Shown one piece after another: positions 11,801-24,340 of a stretch of 64,000 nucleotides of DNA. The number at the start of each line of letters is the position of its first letter. Within the stretch, counting starts at the first letter, position 1. The position numbers and the translations under genes are program-made. The notes beneath the pieces were generated by a model. It did not search any database. It worked only from the letters and a program-made list of their open reading frames with translations, and was not told the origin of the DNA. Origin of the DNA: Maylandia zebra (Eukaryota; Chordata; Actinopteri; Cichliformes; Cichlidae); NCBI RefSeq assembly GCF_041146795.1, contig NC_135185.1:25728029-25792028 (forward strand), written 5' to 3'.

Positions 11801-14296
11801 GCCCGGTTTGACTCTGGGCGGGAACTGTTTGTCTCTTAATCCAGTTTTTTCCCCCTCTTCTCTGTGTTTGAGTTTCTCGGATAAAAATGTTTGAGGGAAC
11901 AACACTGAGCCCCAACAATGGCCTTTCTCACATACCTAACAAGGAGTAGGAATATAAAGACCAAAATGAGAAAAAACAGCTACCTGTCCTCCTGTTGTGA
12001 AACTCTTTAAGAAAGGCAGAGAGGATGATCAAGGAAGGGTAGATGAATGGAAGAGCTTGAGAGGAAGACAACAATCCCTCTGACTGTGTTTGACTAGAGG
12101 ATTACCCACTCATCAGTTTACGGCCTCCTAAAGCCCTGCCTTTCTCTTTCTGTATTTATTACTCGAATAACTTCAGTTCAGTGACAACTGATTGAGTATC
12201 TGAGTCATGCTACCTGTCACAGAAATGACAAAAAAAAAATGGACTGAAATAACTATTTAAAGCTGTGCGGTGAAGAGTGACATGACTATGACTATGAATG
12301 ACTATAGATACATGGAAACAATGTCAGAGGCATGACTGGTTTGTGAAGCGTGAGTGAAAGTGTGTGTGTGGGAGCAGCTGCAGAAACTCTGTCTTACCTC
12401 TCTGGTACTTTGCACACGTTGCCTGTGCGGCTGCAGGCAGCATTCACTTTTGGGGTCTGGAAAAATAGGAAAAAGGGGGAAATGCGATAAGTGTCAGGAA
12501 ATTAAAATGAATCTTTAGGTTTACTCAAGATGAACTACTTTGGTTTAACACAACTAGTGCTTATACATTATTTACCTTGCACTGTTCATAAAACATCGAG
12601 AGGGCTGTTAGCTCTTCGGGCAATCTGGATTTTGAGGGGTTCGGCTCAGTTATGGAGTTATCCAGATAAGACCAGGAGTCCATGGCGTAGTTTGAGTAAT
12701 TGTTATAGCTGAAGTTCTCGCTCTGAAAGACCAGTCCCAGAGTCCTACAACAGGCCAGAAAGGGTTTAGATTAGCAGGGTGACTTTCAAATTAAAATATA
12801 CACTGAAACAACTTTAAATATCAAACTATAACTATTTAGTTTTAAAGTCCTAATTAATAGCAGACCCACTATGTTTCCGATCGCTTAGCCATCAGGATTT
12901 GACATTTACCATGGCCCTGGAGCACTGCACATACTTGTCCTGTAGCCTGTAGGGTTTCGATTGCAAAAGCACCGTGCTGAGTAACATCTCTCAGGGGCCA
13001 CCCATAAACATGCACACACACACACGCATAGAGTTTTTTGGTTTCCAGTGTGGTGAAAGAAAGAGAAACTACATTTGTGAGTCCTATATAAACTCTCATA
13101 TTTGCTCAGATCTTAAAAGAGATGACAAGATTTTCTTGCTCAGTAAACAGAAACCCACAGCTGTCACAGAGGTGAGCTCTGGTTTTTCATTTCACTTGGA
13201 AACACACACACACAAAGAGCCTGGGGTTCTGGGGATTGTATTTGTTTGTAGAGACTCACATCGACACTGAATTGTTAACATCAGAACTGTTAGGATAAGC
13301 CCCCTTTGGAGTTTGTCTTAAACGGCTAATGAACAAATAGCTGCAGTGTAACCTAGATAAACAGTTAATCAAATGTGATGACATGAGGCAAAGACCACAG
13401 GTGTGAACAGCCGCAACAGAACTAACGCTTAGGGAGAAATCCCACGACTTCTCACACGCATTAATGGATGACTGCTGATTAATGCAATTCAGCCCAGTAT
13501 CTGTAAAGCTAAAAATACATTACATACATATGAGCATGGAAAACTGCGTACCTCAAAATCTTTGGTTGCCAGATTAGAGCCTCAGTTTATACTAGTGTCC
13601 TTTCAAATTTTAGCTATGCCACAAATCCTTAAGCAAAGCCGGTACACCTGTTCAGAGGTGCACCTGTCTCACACTCAGCAGCAGCCTCCCAAAACAACAA
13701 ACACAAGTTATTCTCTGCGTATTTCCCCCAAAACAAGCCGACAGCGCTGGTTTTAACTTTGGTCCATAGGAGGGGGGCGGGGGATGGGGGGGGGGGGGGG
13801 GGGGGGGGGGGTGTCTCGTGTCTTGGGTTTCACCATTACGTAATTCAATGCAGCGCATGCTGTCATTACCCCTTGTCTCCAACACCTCAAGAAGAGGTTC
13901 TTATTTTCTGCGCTCCTTTTGTGCTCTGTGGCCCCCTAGGTTAGTGACAGCGCAAGTAGAAGCAGACCCACTACAGCAAAAAACGCCAACTTTGTGTGTG
14001 CCTATCACAGCTTGTGTGTGTGATAAATTTATCACACACACAAGCTGTGATAGGCACATTTTCTCCTGAAAAACGCTCCCTTTCACATGGGGTACCATTG
14101 ACAAAGAAGAACGGGGGATTCCAGGCTGGAATCTTAAATAACCCATTCACTGTGTTATACCAAGTCCAAACTAAAAATGTTTTTGTCTTGTGGAAAGACA
14201 AAAAAATACCTAATGGGAAAAAAAACTTGCAGTTACAATAGCTAAAAAACACCTAAAACAAAACCCTTGAAGAACTTACTCAGTCTCTTTGGTCAT
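5893..14296 (-). CDS. grhl3: Grainyhead-like transcription factor, GRHL3-like
   Basis: GRHL proteins are nuclear dimers that bind AACCGGTT-type sites and drive epidermal barrier, wound-repair and neural-tube genes. Coding exons (minus): 14296-14280, 12744-12576, 12456-12398, 11562-11298, 11183-10944, 10266-10155, 10041-9947, 9440-9282, 9185-9116, 9007-8886, 8019-7994, 7874-7789, 7683-7598, 7386-7322 and 6010-5893. All junctions are GT-AG and in phase, giving 562 residues (human GRHL3 is about 600). The CP2-type DNA-binding domain spans roughly 220-436. It includes [19 protein letters not shown] (268-286), [14 protein letters not shown], and the basic [13 protein letters not shown] (373-385). 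The dimerisation domain is 474-562 ([41 protein letters not shown]). The assignment to paralogue 3 rests on C-terminal similarity and on nipal3 and rcan3 next door. The N-terminus ([19 protein letters not shown]) is divergent. Exon 11 is a 26-base microexon. Confidence 0.93.
7994..8019 (-). other. grhl3: 26-base microexon of grhl3
   Basis: CTATAG precedes and GTAAGC follows the 26 coding bases, which encode ATPMDEAE plus two bases of the next codon. The phase (0 in, 2 out) exactly fits the exons on both sides. It lies in the linker between the DNA-binding and dimerisation domains. Skipping it would shift the frame. Confidence 0.85.
13786..13811. repeat. G26 homopolymer in grhl3 intron 1
   Basis: An unbroken run of 26 G on the plus strand, preceded by further G-rich sequence from about 13771. 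The grhl3 transcript carries the C-rich complement. Confidence 0.95.
13997..14058. repeat. 62-bp perfect palindrome in grhl3 intron 1
   Basis: Each base from 13997 to 14027 pairs with its complement from 14058 to 14028, with no mismatch and no spacer. The centre is AAATTT. The arms contain GTGCCTATCACAGCTTGTG and a GT run. It ends about 220 bases from the exon 1 donor. Confidence 0.97.
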
Positions 14297-14443
14297 GTCT
14301 TCAGTCCAAGTCAGCTTGAATAGGCTCCTTTAATCTCCACTCTTCAGTTTTCGTAGGGGATTCTCTTCTTCTTCAGTCTAACAGGGAAGAGCTGTGAAAC
14401 GCAGATGAGTCAAGTGTTGTGATTCTCTCTGAAGAGGACCCAG

Positions 14444-14487
14444 ATTTATTTCATGCCCGGACAAAGTTTCCTCTCCCCTCTGATTGG
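14444..14487 (-). promoter_or_regulatory. grhl3: Candidate grhl3 promoter
   Basis: On the minus strand a CCAAT box (CAGCCAATCAGAG, core 14487-14483) is followed by a TATA-like AATAAAT at 14450-14444. This lies about 150 bases upstream of the ATG at 14296. Spacing would place transcription start near 14415-14420. It is inferred from motif and position only. Confidence 0.4.
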
Positions 14488-14489
14488 CT

Positions 14490-17400
14490 GAGAGGTGTGG
14501 AACAGGTGTGTGATAGGACAGGTGAAGAGGGGAAGGTGTAGATCTCTTCCCAAATTGGAAAGAAACCATGACTGTGAATGTGTAAGCCCGGAGTTCACTT
14601 TGCATGACAATCCATGGCAGGAGAGCTTTGAATCTCATTAACATTTTGGATTAAAAAGAAAAGAAAAGGGGAGACTGGTGATCCCAGAGGTGTGAAATGT
14701 TTGGTAATGACTCTGAGAAAGGCAGCAGAGGTCAGGAACTCAGCTTTAAGATGTTAATAGTTTTTCAGTATCATTGCTCACTCTCACCCCTTCATTATTA
14801 TTTCACTGAAAGGTTTTGGTTTCTTTACTTTTTAAAAGCTACATTGCATTTATAAATGCGTTATTGCAGAGAGCAGAAGAATCCTGAGATTTAAAACTTC
14901 AAAAGAAATCTTTCATTTGTTCCATTGTTTTTATAATGATCTGAAGTGTTTTGAATTTTCAGAGCAAACTATAGATTTTTCTTTCAAGAATATAATGAAA
15001 AAATGAGAATAACAGAATAAATGAGCAAATGATGACCAAGACACATACGGAGAGGAAAAAAACTTTAAATAAACAACAATGAGCCCTGAGATAGGCTCTA
15101 GATGTAAGTTTTAGGGCCACAGTTAGGAAAGTGGATGGATGGATGGATGGATTAAAAAAATGCAATCACCTGAATCTGTTGGACTCAGGACTGTCTGGGC
15201 AACTTTTTATGCTTTGCATTTGGAGGGAGGATCTACATCTGAAGAAAGAAACATGGAAATGATGAGAAAGAGCTTCTACTTTGGTTAGAATCTCTTTCAC
15301 AATAACCCTGTGCAAGAGTTTTTTAAGAGTAAGATGCAAACTCCCTAACCAAAGCTCACACATCGTGCTACCAGGAGTCATATAGGCGCTTGTCGCTAAG
15401 GGATTTTATCTGTAGCTCAGAATCTGCCGAGCCTTTTACACGAACACACAGAGCGAAAGCTAGAAAAAGCAAGGATGATTATATGTACCTGTTTATCTGT
15501 TCATCCACGTGTGAGCCCCTCTTGTGGGACACCTGAGGGAATCTGGCGTGGTAACACACAAGGGTGCGTGCTGTGCAGTCTGCCCACACACTCATGCACA
15601 CCCTCACTGGATAAGAAACACACGCATACATGCAGAAAGCCCTGAGGCAAATTGGCTCTGAATCAAAAGAGAAAAAGAAAGAAGTCTGTGAGTATGACGC
15701 ATCTTTTATTACTCCAAAGTAAATATGACCTAAAACGTCAGCCGCATACAAAAAAACCCTGTAATTTAAATGAAAGCCAGTTATAAAGTAATAATAACGC
15801 ATGAACATGGGGATAAGAAGTTTACAGACACGCCACGGTAACATGGAAGTGGATCTTTTCTCACAAAGCAATTATCAACTCTTCTCGTTGAAGGTGTGAA
15901 CTATTTCTCCAAGTTTCTCTCTCTCACCCTGTCTTTCTTATGCTCTCTCTGTTTACCCTCCATTAGAGCTGCAAAATTAGCATATCAAAATGCTTGGCTC
16001 CTTTATCCTTGCCTTACTCTCACTCTGCCACTCTCACCTCTTCTTTCTGCCTTTTTATCTTATGTGTTTACCTGACATCAATCCTTCTGCCAATGCAGCG
16101 CCCTCCCACCCCCACACACACCCCAGTGTTCAGCAAGTCTACTGAGCAATCAATCAATTTCCTGAATATCAGGCGTGATCATCTTTAGGAAAGAAAGTGC
16201 ATCTTTGTGCAAACTCTATTTGAAAGTAAGGTCTTCTGTTTATTGTTGGACTTCTTGTCAAATGTAGCAGTGCTCCCCAAACCCCCCAAAAGATCTCTTC
16301 CAATCTGACAATGCAGGGAATTGGAAGATGGATGGCGGTGTCAAGATGTTCAAAGGCCTGCCTCGAAACTTATCCGTAGAGTAAGAAACCAACAAGCGCC
16401 GGGCTGCTTTGCTGTGCTGTGTGACAGCTTGTGTGGATGTGAATGCAAGCATGCAGCCATGCATGCTAGCACACAAACAGACGTCAGCACCAGCTCTACG
16501 CACCACTGCTGCTGAGAAGGATCATTCTCAACACCTCTCTCCCACCATAAATCTCTCTTTCTCCTTTCCCAATCTCCTACTTACTCTTCCTTTCACCTCA
16601 TGTTCCTACTTCTCCTTTCCCTTGTGATCGTTTGACCAGTGAGTCTTATCTGTTTCTGCCACTTAAGGACTTTGTGGCCACGACTAAACCCCTTCACGCA
16701 ACGATCACGCACATCCACAGTGATAAACCAAAGTGAAGAAGTCATGCAGAGAGAACAAAGTAATGAAAATAGCAGCCCTTTTGTCCTGTGGCTGATCCTT
16801 CTCATTAACTCCACACTATACATATCTCCCCATCTCTTTCTCTTTCTGTATCTCTTCATCTGCCCTAATGCCTAGTCTGTCATGTAGGAATGTGTGTCGA
16901 GGATTGAGAGATATATGCCTCTGGCGTGATACTGTCTACTGACTTCTTCATACTGGGAAATCTGCCCTTATGCTAAGACTGTGCACCTGTTACTGCAAGG
17001 GCCCATCATGTTTTCTGCAACTGCAAGGAGTTCCCATTTCTGCTGCTTCTTTTTAAGCACCAGTTTTCTGCTGTTACCTGCTGTGTTCTCATAAATATTC
17101 AATTTCTCAGTATTGCTGAAAAAAAATCCAGTCATACAAAGCATTGTCAGGCACAACTGATTCCATCTTAAGCATTCAACATTATGAGTGAAGGTTTTCA
17201 AGGTTTTGTCATTTTTATGTTTAGGATTGTGAAAATGAAGCAGGATTGTGTTTATGGCAGAATAGTAAGAGATTGCGACACAACCTTAAACATTATTACT
17301 TTGGAAAAATTAAAGCAGGAAATCTAACAAATTATTTTATAATGTTGAAGATGCACATGTAATTACTTTTATATGACATTTTGATCTCCTTTGCACTCCA

Positions 17401-18000
17401 CTGTCATTTTCTGAGTGTGTCTGGAGCCTTAAATTGCTAGTATGATTTATTAAAGTGCCTTTAAAACACATCAGCTGCACTGAGAGGATTTTACTGTGAA
17501 ATATCTTGTGTCGTATACTGTGCATACTAATAAATTATATATTTCCACATTTCTCTTGGCAAAGCAGCTGCACAAACACACATGCGTGCAGGATATGGGT
17601 TAGACACCTAACCAGCTTTGACAGCAAGGATATTTGGCTCAGCTGACTTTGCTATGTCCACACAATAGAAGTTATAAAGAAATTCAAGCAAAAACAAGGT
17701 ACTTTATACCACACTATGAACCGATGTGTACAATCACAACCATGCATGCATAGCATGGCCAAAGGAAAATGTAGCTACAGTTATAAAAAGCCAAAATTAT
17801 CCTCCTCAGATGGCATAGGGTACTAAACTAGAGAGACATTTTCTCATGTGCAGAAGTGGATTAATGAACTCACCACTCACACTGAGACATTTAGGGTCAC
17901 TGACTGTGAGCGCAGAGTATCATCAACATTTTCCGTTTGCTCGACAATTTTCAACTGAGCTCATGCTTTAAAACTAGCTGATAAATGGCCACTGTAGCTC
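14490..18000. other. Intergenic, upstream of grhl3
   Basis: No exon or recognisable transposon coding sequence is seen. There is a short GGAT tandem at about 15134-15151 and pyrimidine-rich DNA around 15900-16070 and 16540-16620. Any grhl3 enhancers here cannot be recognised without comparison to other fish. Confidence 0.5.
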
Positions 18001-18837
18001 CTCTTTCATAGAATAAAATAGAATAAACCTTTATTATCCTACAAATGAGAAATTTTGGTGTTACACAGCTCTTATAGCAAGGGAGATATAAACACAAGTA
18101 GTCCTATACGCACAAGCAACTCAAATTCGAACATATAAAAATATGCAGAAAATATACAGAGATATATACACAAGTGTGGGTGTGTGTGTTTGAATGATGC
18201 GAATGAAATATACAGTGTACAAAGATGTTTCAAATAAGTAGCAGCAATTAAAGAACATATGATATATTGATTAAACAGGTGATGAGTAGGATAACCATGT
18301 TAAACTGTGTTATAGTCTGACAGCTGCTGGTAAGAATGACCTGCAGTAGCGCTCCTTCCTACACTGTGGGTGTAAAAGTCTACTGCTGAACGAGCTGCTC
18401 AGTGCTCGTACAGTCTCATGCAGGGGGTGGGAGGTGTTGTCCATGATGGATGTTAGCTTAGACAACATCCTCTCCTCCCGAGCCTGCTGATGGACTTCAG
18501 CAGACAATCAAGGACAGAGCTTGCCCCCTTGACCAGTTTGTTAAGTTTCCCCCATCCCTCTTTGCCTTTTCACCACTCCAGCAGACCACAGCATAAAAGA
18601 TAGCCACTATAGAACATCCTTAAAAGAGTCCTGCTCACCCCAAAGGATCTCAGCCGCCGTAGCAGTGAAGACGACTTTGACTCTTTTTGTAAAGTGCATT
18701 TGTATTCGTGGACCAATCCAGTTTGTTATTGAGGTGAACACCCAGGTATTTGTACTCCTCCACTATTTCAAACCCTGGATGTTCACTGGTGTAATAGGGA
18801 GTGACTTCTTGCTTCTAGGCTTGCTGCAGATGCGCTT
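18001..18837 (-). mobile_element. Decayed L2/Rex1-like LINE fragment
   Basis: On the minus strand the sequence encodes, with frameshifts, EIVEEYKYLGVHLNNKLDW and NALYKKSQSRL, then MLSKLTSIMDNTSHPLHE and RSFLPAAVRL. This is the end of a non-LTR reverse transcriptase and the C-terminal region shared with the copies at 19201 and 23490. The 3' end lies at the left, where minus-strand AATAAAGGTTTATTCTATTT forms the tail. It is 5'-truncated and non-functional. Confidence 0.8.
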
Positions 18838-19200
18838 AGCTGAATAATGAACATGAGATTAGTTACTGCAATAATCATCAATAATCACTTATGTGGGTAT
18901 TTAACTTTTTTTTAAATAGCAAATAGCAAAACTGTTCACTTAACAACTCAAAACACACATTAGAAAAAAAGACAAACTGTCAGCATCAACCACCCCTGTG
19001 CAGGCAGGTACTCACATTAACTCCAGTGGTACTTTATCTGAGTGCTCCATTTTCTGTTAATTGACTGTTTCACTCCACTAAGCTTGATAGACAACTACTA
19101 CAATTTATTACTGTGCTCATCTGAAAGCTGTACTCTAGGTTCTGGTCATTTCTTTGAGCCTTGAAAACAAACCAAAAGAAAAACCAAAAGAAAAACCTAC

Positions 19201-19333
19201 TAGATAAGATAAGATAAGATAAGATAAAACTTTATTAATCCCTCTGGTGGGTTCCTCTGGGAAATTCGGTTTCCAAAAAGCACAGCACCGACAGAAGTTA
19301 CAGAGTTACAGAATATTATATTTATATATATAT

Positions 19334-19417
<84 letters not shown>

Positions 19418-19930
19418 GAATACAGAGACAAATATAAATAAAATATACAAAGGGGATAAATAGAATAAATAGGAATAAAAATAAAAATACAAGTGAATTG
19501 CACATTTCAAGTATTGAGGTCTATTGCACCGTTGACTATTAACAAAAGTATTGCACAAAAGGTATTGCACAGTGAAGTGAAGAGGCACTACAGCTTAGTT
19601 GTTCCCCCCTCCTTTGTCCTCCTGTTTCCCCTCCCTCTCCCCTCCAGAGAGGAGTTAAACAGTTTGATGGCATGTGGGACAAAGGAGTTTTTAAGTCTGT
19701 TAGTTCTTGTCTTGGGGAGAAGCAACCTGTCACTGAACAGACTCTTCTGGTTGTTAATGGCCGTGTGCAGAGGATGCCCAGCATTGTTCATAATGTCCAG
19801 CAGCTTTTTTAGTGTCCTTTTCTCTGCCACTGTCACCAGAGCGTCCAGCTTCATGCCGACCACAGAGCTAGCCTTCCTGATCAGTTTCTCCAGCCTGGAT
19901 GAGTCCTTCTTTGCTGTGCTACTGCACATT
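19201..19930 (-). mobile_element. L2/Rex1-like LINE 3' fragment
   Basis: Minus-strand 19929-19588 encodes LEKLIRKASSVVGMKLDAL and KKLLDIMNNAGHPLH, then SFVPHAIKLFNSS, matching the C-terminus of the other LINE copies in this window. The 3' end is at 19201-19226, where the plus strand shows five AGATA units (TATCT tail on the element strand) beside AATAAAGTTTTATC. A (CA)n tract lies in its 3' non-coding part. It is severely 5'-truncated. Confidence 0.8.
19338..19412. repeat. (CA)n microsatellite
   Basis: About 37 CA units, flanked by AT repeats, inside the LINE 3' region. Confidence 0.97.
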
Positions 19931-20076
19931 CACCCAATGTATATACTACTGTATATGTATATACTACTGTATATACATTTTTGCACATGTCGAGGAGCGT
20001 GTCAGGCTACATTTCACTGTGTGTTATACTTGTATAACTATGCCTGTGACAAATAAAGAACCTTGAACCTTGAAAC
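19931..20076 (+). mobile_element. LINE 3' tail, opposite orientation
   Basis: Plus-strand sequence ends GTGACAAATAAAGAACCTTG followed by AACCTTGAA, a short-unit tail typical of L2-like LINE 3' ends in fish. It abuts the 5' end of the minus-strand fragment at 19930, so two elements lie back to back. An internal near-repeat of TATATACTACTGTATATG occurs at 19938-19977. Confidence 0.55.
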
Positions 20077-23000
20077 CTCCTGCTTTTTGTGTGTGCGTGT
20101 GTGTGTGTGTGTCTAGAACAAGCCTGGAATTATCTTTCTTTGACTTAGTCCAAACAGCAGAATTAGGGTTAGTCACCTATAACTCAGTAATTTAACATTC
20201 TTGCACTGATACTTGATGCTTAGTTCGTCATTGTTACATTTCTATTATGATTTTGTTTTCTTAGTCAGCTAAGCCTATTGTATCCATGAAAACAGCCCTG
20301 CATATGAGCCGGTGTGTGTTCATAATAATGTTGTTTTTGCTAGATTTATTTGAACTTTGTGCAGCTAGTTTCCCAATATGTGTTTGGTTTGCATTATTGA
20401 ACTCTGACAGGTATTTGGACTCCTTCAAACCCGTTGTACTGATGAGGATGAGAGATGAAGAGCTCTTTCTAGCGGAACACTCGGGTCACTTTGTTTGACC
20501 TGGGCTAGAGAGGCTCCAGGAGTCTGGAAAGCTCCTCCAACCCCCCCTCTATCGATCCCACTTTCCTTAACAACTGTTTCAACCACCGAGCCATCAGCAG
20601 CCACTCCCAGAAACTCCACATTGCCTATGAAGGATCATAGTTGGGAGGAAGTGAGCGGGGGAGGGTTAGGTGTAAGGGCAGGGGGTGAAAGTGTAAGATT
20701 AAGGGAGGGACAGCTAGAATATGGAAAAGCAGCATATGTTAATGTCAGAAGGAACAGGTCAAAGAAAAAGACTGGGAATTTACAAAAGGAAAAGTTGAAT
20801 TTTAGGAATTTTACAGCCACTTTAAAGTTTCAGCACTTTACACATTGGCTAACTGCAGTAAAGACAATACTCGCCTCAGGCAAGGGGAAGCTCTGGAAGG
20901 CATCATGGTGGTTGAATTGCTCAATAGAAATGCATTTCTCCGAGCTCTGATCGGGACAACTTGAGAAGGAGAATAAGCCTGGTTTCCTTCAGTTTCATGC
21001 AATGAGCACAACGTAATAAGCAAGAGAAAACAGCTCTTTGGAAGAAATGTAGTCTCTGTAAAAAGATTGACTTAAAAAAATTACAGTGATGTGGAAGTGA
21101 GAGGTTTTTAAATATTGTTAAAAAAATGGTGCTGTGTTACATTTCAACTGATAGTTTACTAAACTCAAATGTGACACCCTTGAATTTAATTAGACCATAG
21201 CCATCGTCGTAGAAAACAGACAAATGATTTACAGAATGAAGCTGTGGACCTGCTTGGATTTCATTATCTTTCTATTATTTCTGTAGCAATGTTTGCTGTT
21301 CTTCCAAAGTGCGTTGATTATTCTTTAGCAGGAAATGCCTGCAGCATATTGTGAGTTCAGCGTTTTGGAATTGTACACAGTGATTGGTCTTTTATTTCAT
21401 TTATTTGCAACAATGGTAGTAACATAACTGTAAGAGCCTTTAAGATAACAAGTGCTGTGGAATAACACTTGTACCAGGACACACACACGCAAACAGCAAA
21501 AGGAACACAAAAACAAAGATGGTAGATACAGACGAGCGATAATCATGTCGCGTCACACAACCCATCAAATCTAAGATCTCTCCGCTGTGCCATATCAACT
21601 AACAGACAAACTAAGAAACAAAATCTTGCAGAACAGTAATTAGTGGTAATTGATCCTGGCAGCTTTTGATTTTGGGGACTACACTGAAATCTTAGAGCCG
21701 TGTGATCTTATTTACATAAGATAAATAAGATGAAAAGTGCATTGGTGTGACATGCAGGTCACCCCAATTCTGCGGATTCTGAACATATATGAACAACACT
21801 TCCCAGCAAAGGTTCAATGTTTTAGAATCTGGCAACATTGCAACACCAGGTTAAAAAGTCCAGCTGTGGATGCTGTTAAAACAATACAACAGAGTCATGG
21901 TTTTACTCATCTCCATATCTGGTTTCACTGTAGACCCCTGGAGCAGAGGCAGATACCACCTCCCATCATCAACGACCTCTGGGGAAAATCTTCTCTACTG
22001 TAACGACCACATACTTGCAACTGTGCATAACTGCACTCTGACCTGAAGTGGTGGAAGATTCCAGGTAAAAGTCACTTTAGAGAGCATACAGTAAATAGCA
22101 TTAGCTTTAATGTGTCATAAACATATGAGATAGTTTAAAATATTAGGCTTCTGATAATAGATTTTGCCGCATAGAAAATACAGTCAATTAATGACCACAA
22201 TCTGGGAATCACACTACCCATAGGTAGTTAGTTGCAAAGCCATCTGTATGGTAAATATCAAGATACAGTCAGTAGTAGGTTAGCTTAGCTTAGTTTAGAA
22301 TAAGGAGTGAAAACAGCTACCTAGTTACAGCATCATTAATGATAACTTATTTAAACTGCATATCTTGTTAGTCTAATACGCACAAACATAAGTGAGAACA
22401 TGTTTCTTGTCATGACTAATATCAGCCACTAGCTACTTGCTCCCAGTGCAGACTTTAGCTTTTCCAGCCTGATATCGCTGCCTTAGAGACACAATATGAA
22501 GGCACAGAGTTTTGTGTGAACTAATAAAACATTTTAAATCTTCTTGTTAGACCATCCCAATGCAAGAATTATTCTTTAGCTGTATCTTTGTGAGTCTGAC
22601 TTTATCATCAAACAGAGGAGAAAAAGTCATCAGAAATTTAAATGGAAAAATACCTGCTGGTACACTTTTGCTGTCCCCGCAGCCTGAGGCTCTTGACAGC
22701 CTGAAGTGAATACTAAGCTTCATATTTCAGGCAGTAATACCACGTCTTTTTCTAGGAGATACTGTACAGCTCATTTTTCCACGAAACATCATATTGCAAA
22801 CAAGCTGCTCTTCACACGGCACTGCAATTAAAGAACAACATTTTTCTTGGTTGTTTGTGAGGTGCAGATGGGTGACAAATTAAATGAAAACCTGAGTGAA
22901 TACAAGAAATGACACAAAAACACCATCTGCGTTAGGCCTGCTAACTAGCTAACTAGAATTAGCAAGCAGCTACTCATTGCTAATCACACTGTGGGCTTCT

Positions 23001-23490
23001 GTATCGTGTGAAATGTAGATACATCTCAACCCGAGTGGATCCCAGTGGTGAAACACACAGTGTGAGCCAATTGTGACCTTGCCTATAGAAAACCCATATA
23101 GGGGTCCAAAACTGCTGTGTGCTCTGTGTGGGCACATCGACCTGGGGCCTGCATGGGATAAGTGTGGATTTGTCCACAGAGCCCCACAGTTCACCAACAG
23201 CTACCCACTGTGGCCTCACACGGACATGTTTGCTGGGTTAGTTTCATATTTATTTGCAACATTGTATGAGATACATTGTCACATAAAACATATTTAAGGC
23301 ACAGGGACACACCCCAAATGTTCCCCTTCCTGTTGCATGTTTATATAATTCGTATATCTACTCCACACATAGTTTCCGTAGTTGGCAGGAGCTTTAAAAG
23401 CAGGTAGAGTGTGTGCCTGGTGTGAGAATTGGAATGTAACTTAAAAAACTGCAAAGAAAAAAGGCAAAGAAAAACTGTCAAAATGAAAGT
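20077..23490. other. Intergenic, no gene seen
   Basis: AT-rich single-copy-like DNA without supported exons or recognisable transposon proteins. The longer frames (for example 20495-20950 and 21737-22003) show no known motif. Confidence 0.5.
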
Positions 23491-24340
23491 ACAAGTCAAG
23501 GTCGACTCCTTTGTCACATGGTGTGAGCAGAATCATCTGCAGCTCAACGTGGCAAAGACCAAGGAACTGATCGTGGACTTCAGGAAGACCAGGAAACACT
23601 TGACCCCTGTTTCAATCCAGGGGGTCAGTGTTGACATTGTGGAGGACTATAAATACCTTGGAGTACACATTGACAATAAACTGGACTGGGCTAAAAACAC
23701 CACAGCACTTTACAGGAAGGGCCAGAGTCGTCTCTATTTTTTGAGGCGACTGAGGTCCTTCAACATCTGCCAGAAAATGCTGAGGATTTTCTATGAGTCT
23801 GTTGTGGCCAGTGCGATCCTCTATGCTGTTGCATGCTGGGGGAGCAGGCTGAGGGTCGCAGATGCCAACAGACTTAATAAACTGATCCGTAAGGCCAGCA
23901 ATGTTGTGGGGATGGAGCTGGACTCCCTCAAGGTGGTGTCGGAGAGGCGGATGCTGTCCAAGATAAAGACAATGTTGGATAACACCTCCCACCCACTCCA
24001 TGACATGTTGGTCAGTCACAGGAGCTCGTTCAGTGAGAGACTGAGATTACCGAAAAGCACCACTGAACGACACAGGAAATCATTCCTGCCTGTGGCCATC
24101 TCCCTGTACAACGCATCCACTTAACACACTGTTTGCTGCTACAGCTACACGTGTTTCTTTTCCAGCTATTTATTTATAAGTGACTTATGTATGTATGTAT
24201 GTATATATATGTATATATTGTACTATTCTTAGTTAGCGTATTGTCTGTCTTGTCTTAATGTTGGTTTAAAATGGAGCACTGTAACAAAAAATAATTTCCC
24301 CCAGGGATCAATAAAGTATTCTGATTCTGATTCTGATTCA
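23490..24340 (+). mobile_element. 5'-truncated L2/Rex1-like LINE with open C-terminal frame
   Basis: An open frame ends at the stop 4122 bases after 20000 (24124). From about 23495 it encodes VDSFVTWCEQNHLQLNVAKT, then VEDYKYLGVHIDNKLDW, CQKMLRIFYESVVASAILYA, KLIRKASNVVGMELDSLKVV and KSFLPVAISLYNAS. This is the distal reverse-transcriptase region and C-terminus of a non-LTR element, with no endonuclease domain and no YxDD catalytic box. The 3' UTR ends in ATAAAGTATTC and TGATTC repeats at about 24317-24339. It is the least damaged of the L2-like copies here. The first codons of the frame, before about 23495, are probably host sequence. Confidence 0.87.

Noticed and set aside
13652..13885. Proline-rich minus-strand frame
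   Set aside because: It reads the C complement of the G26 run and lies in a grhl3 intron.
19200..19588. Frames with poly-Cys-Val or poly-Thr-His
   Set aside because: Products of the CA microsatellite within a LINE tail.
23612..24019. 135-codon minus-strand frame
   Set aside because: Antisense of the L2-like LINE coding region.
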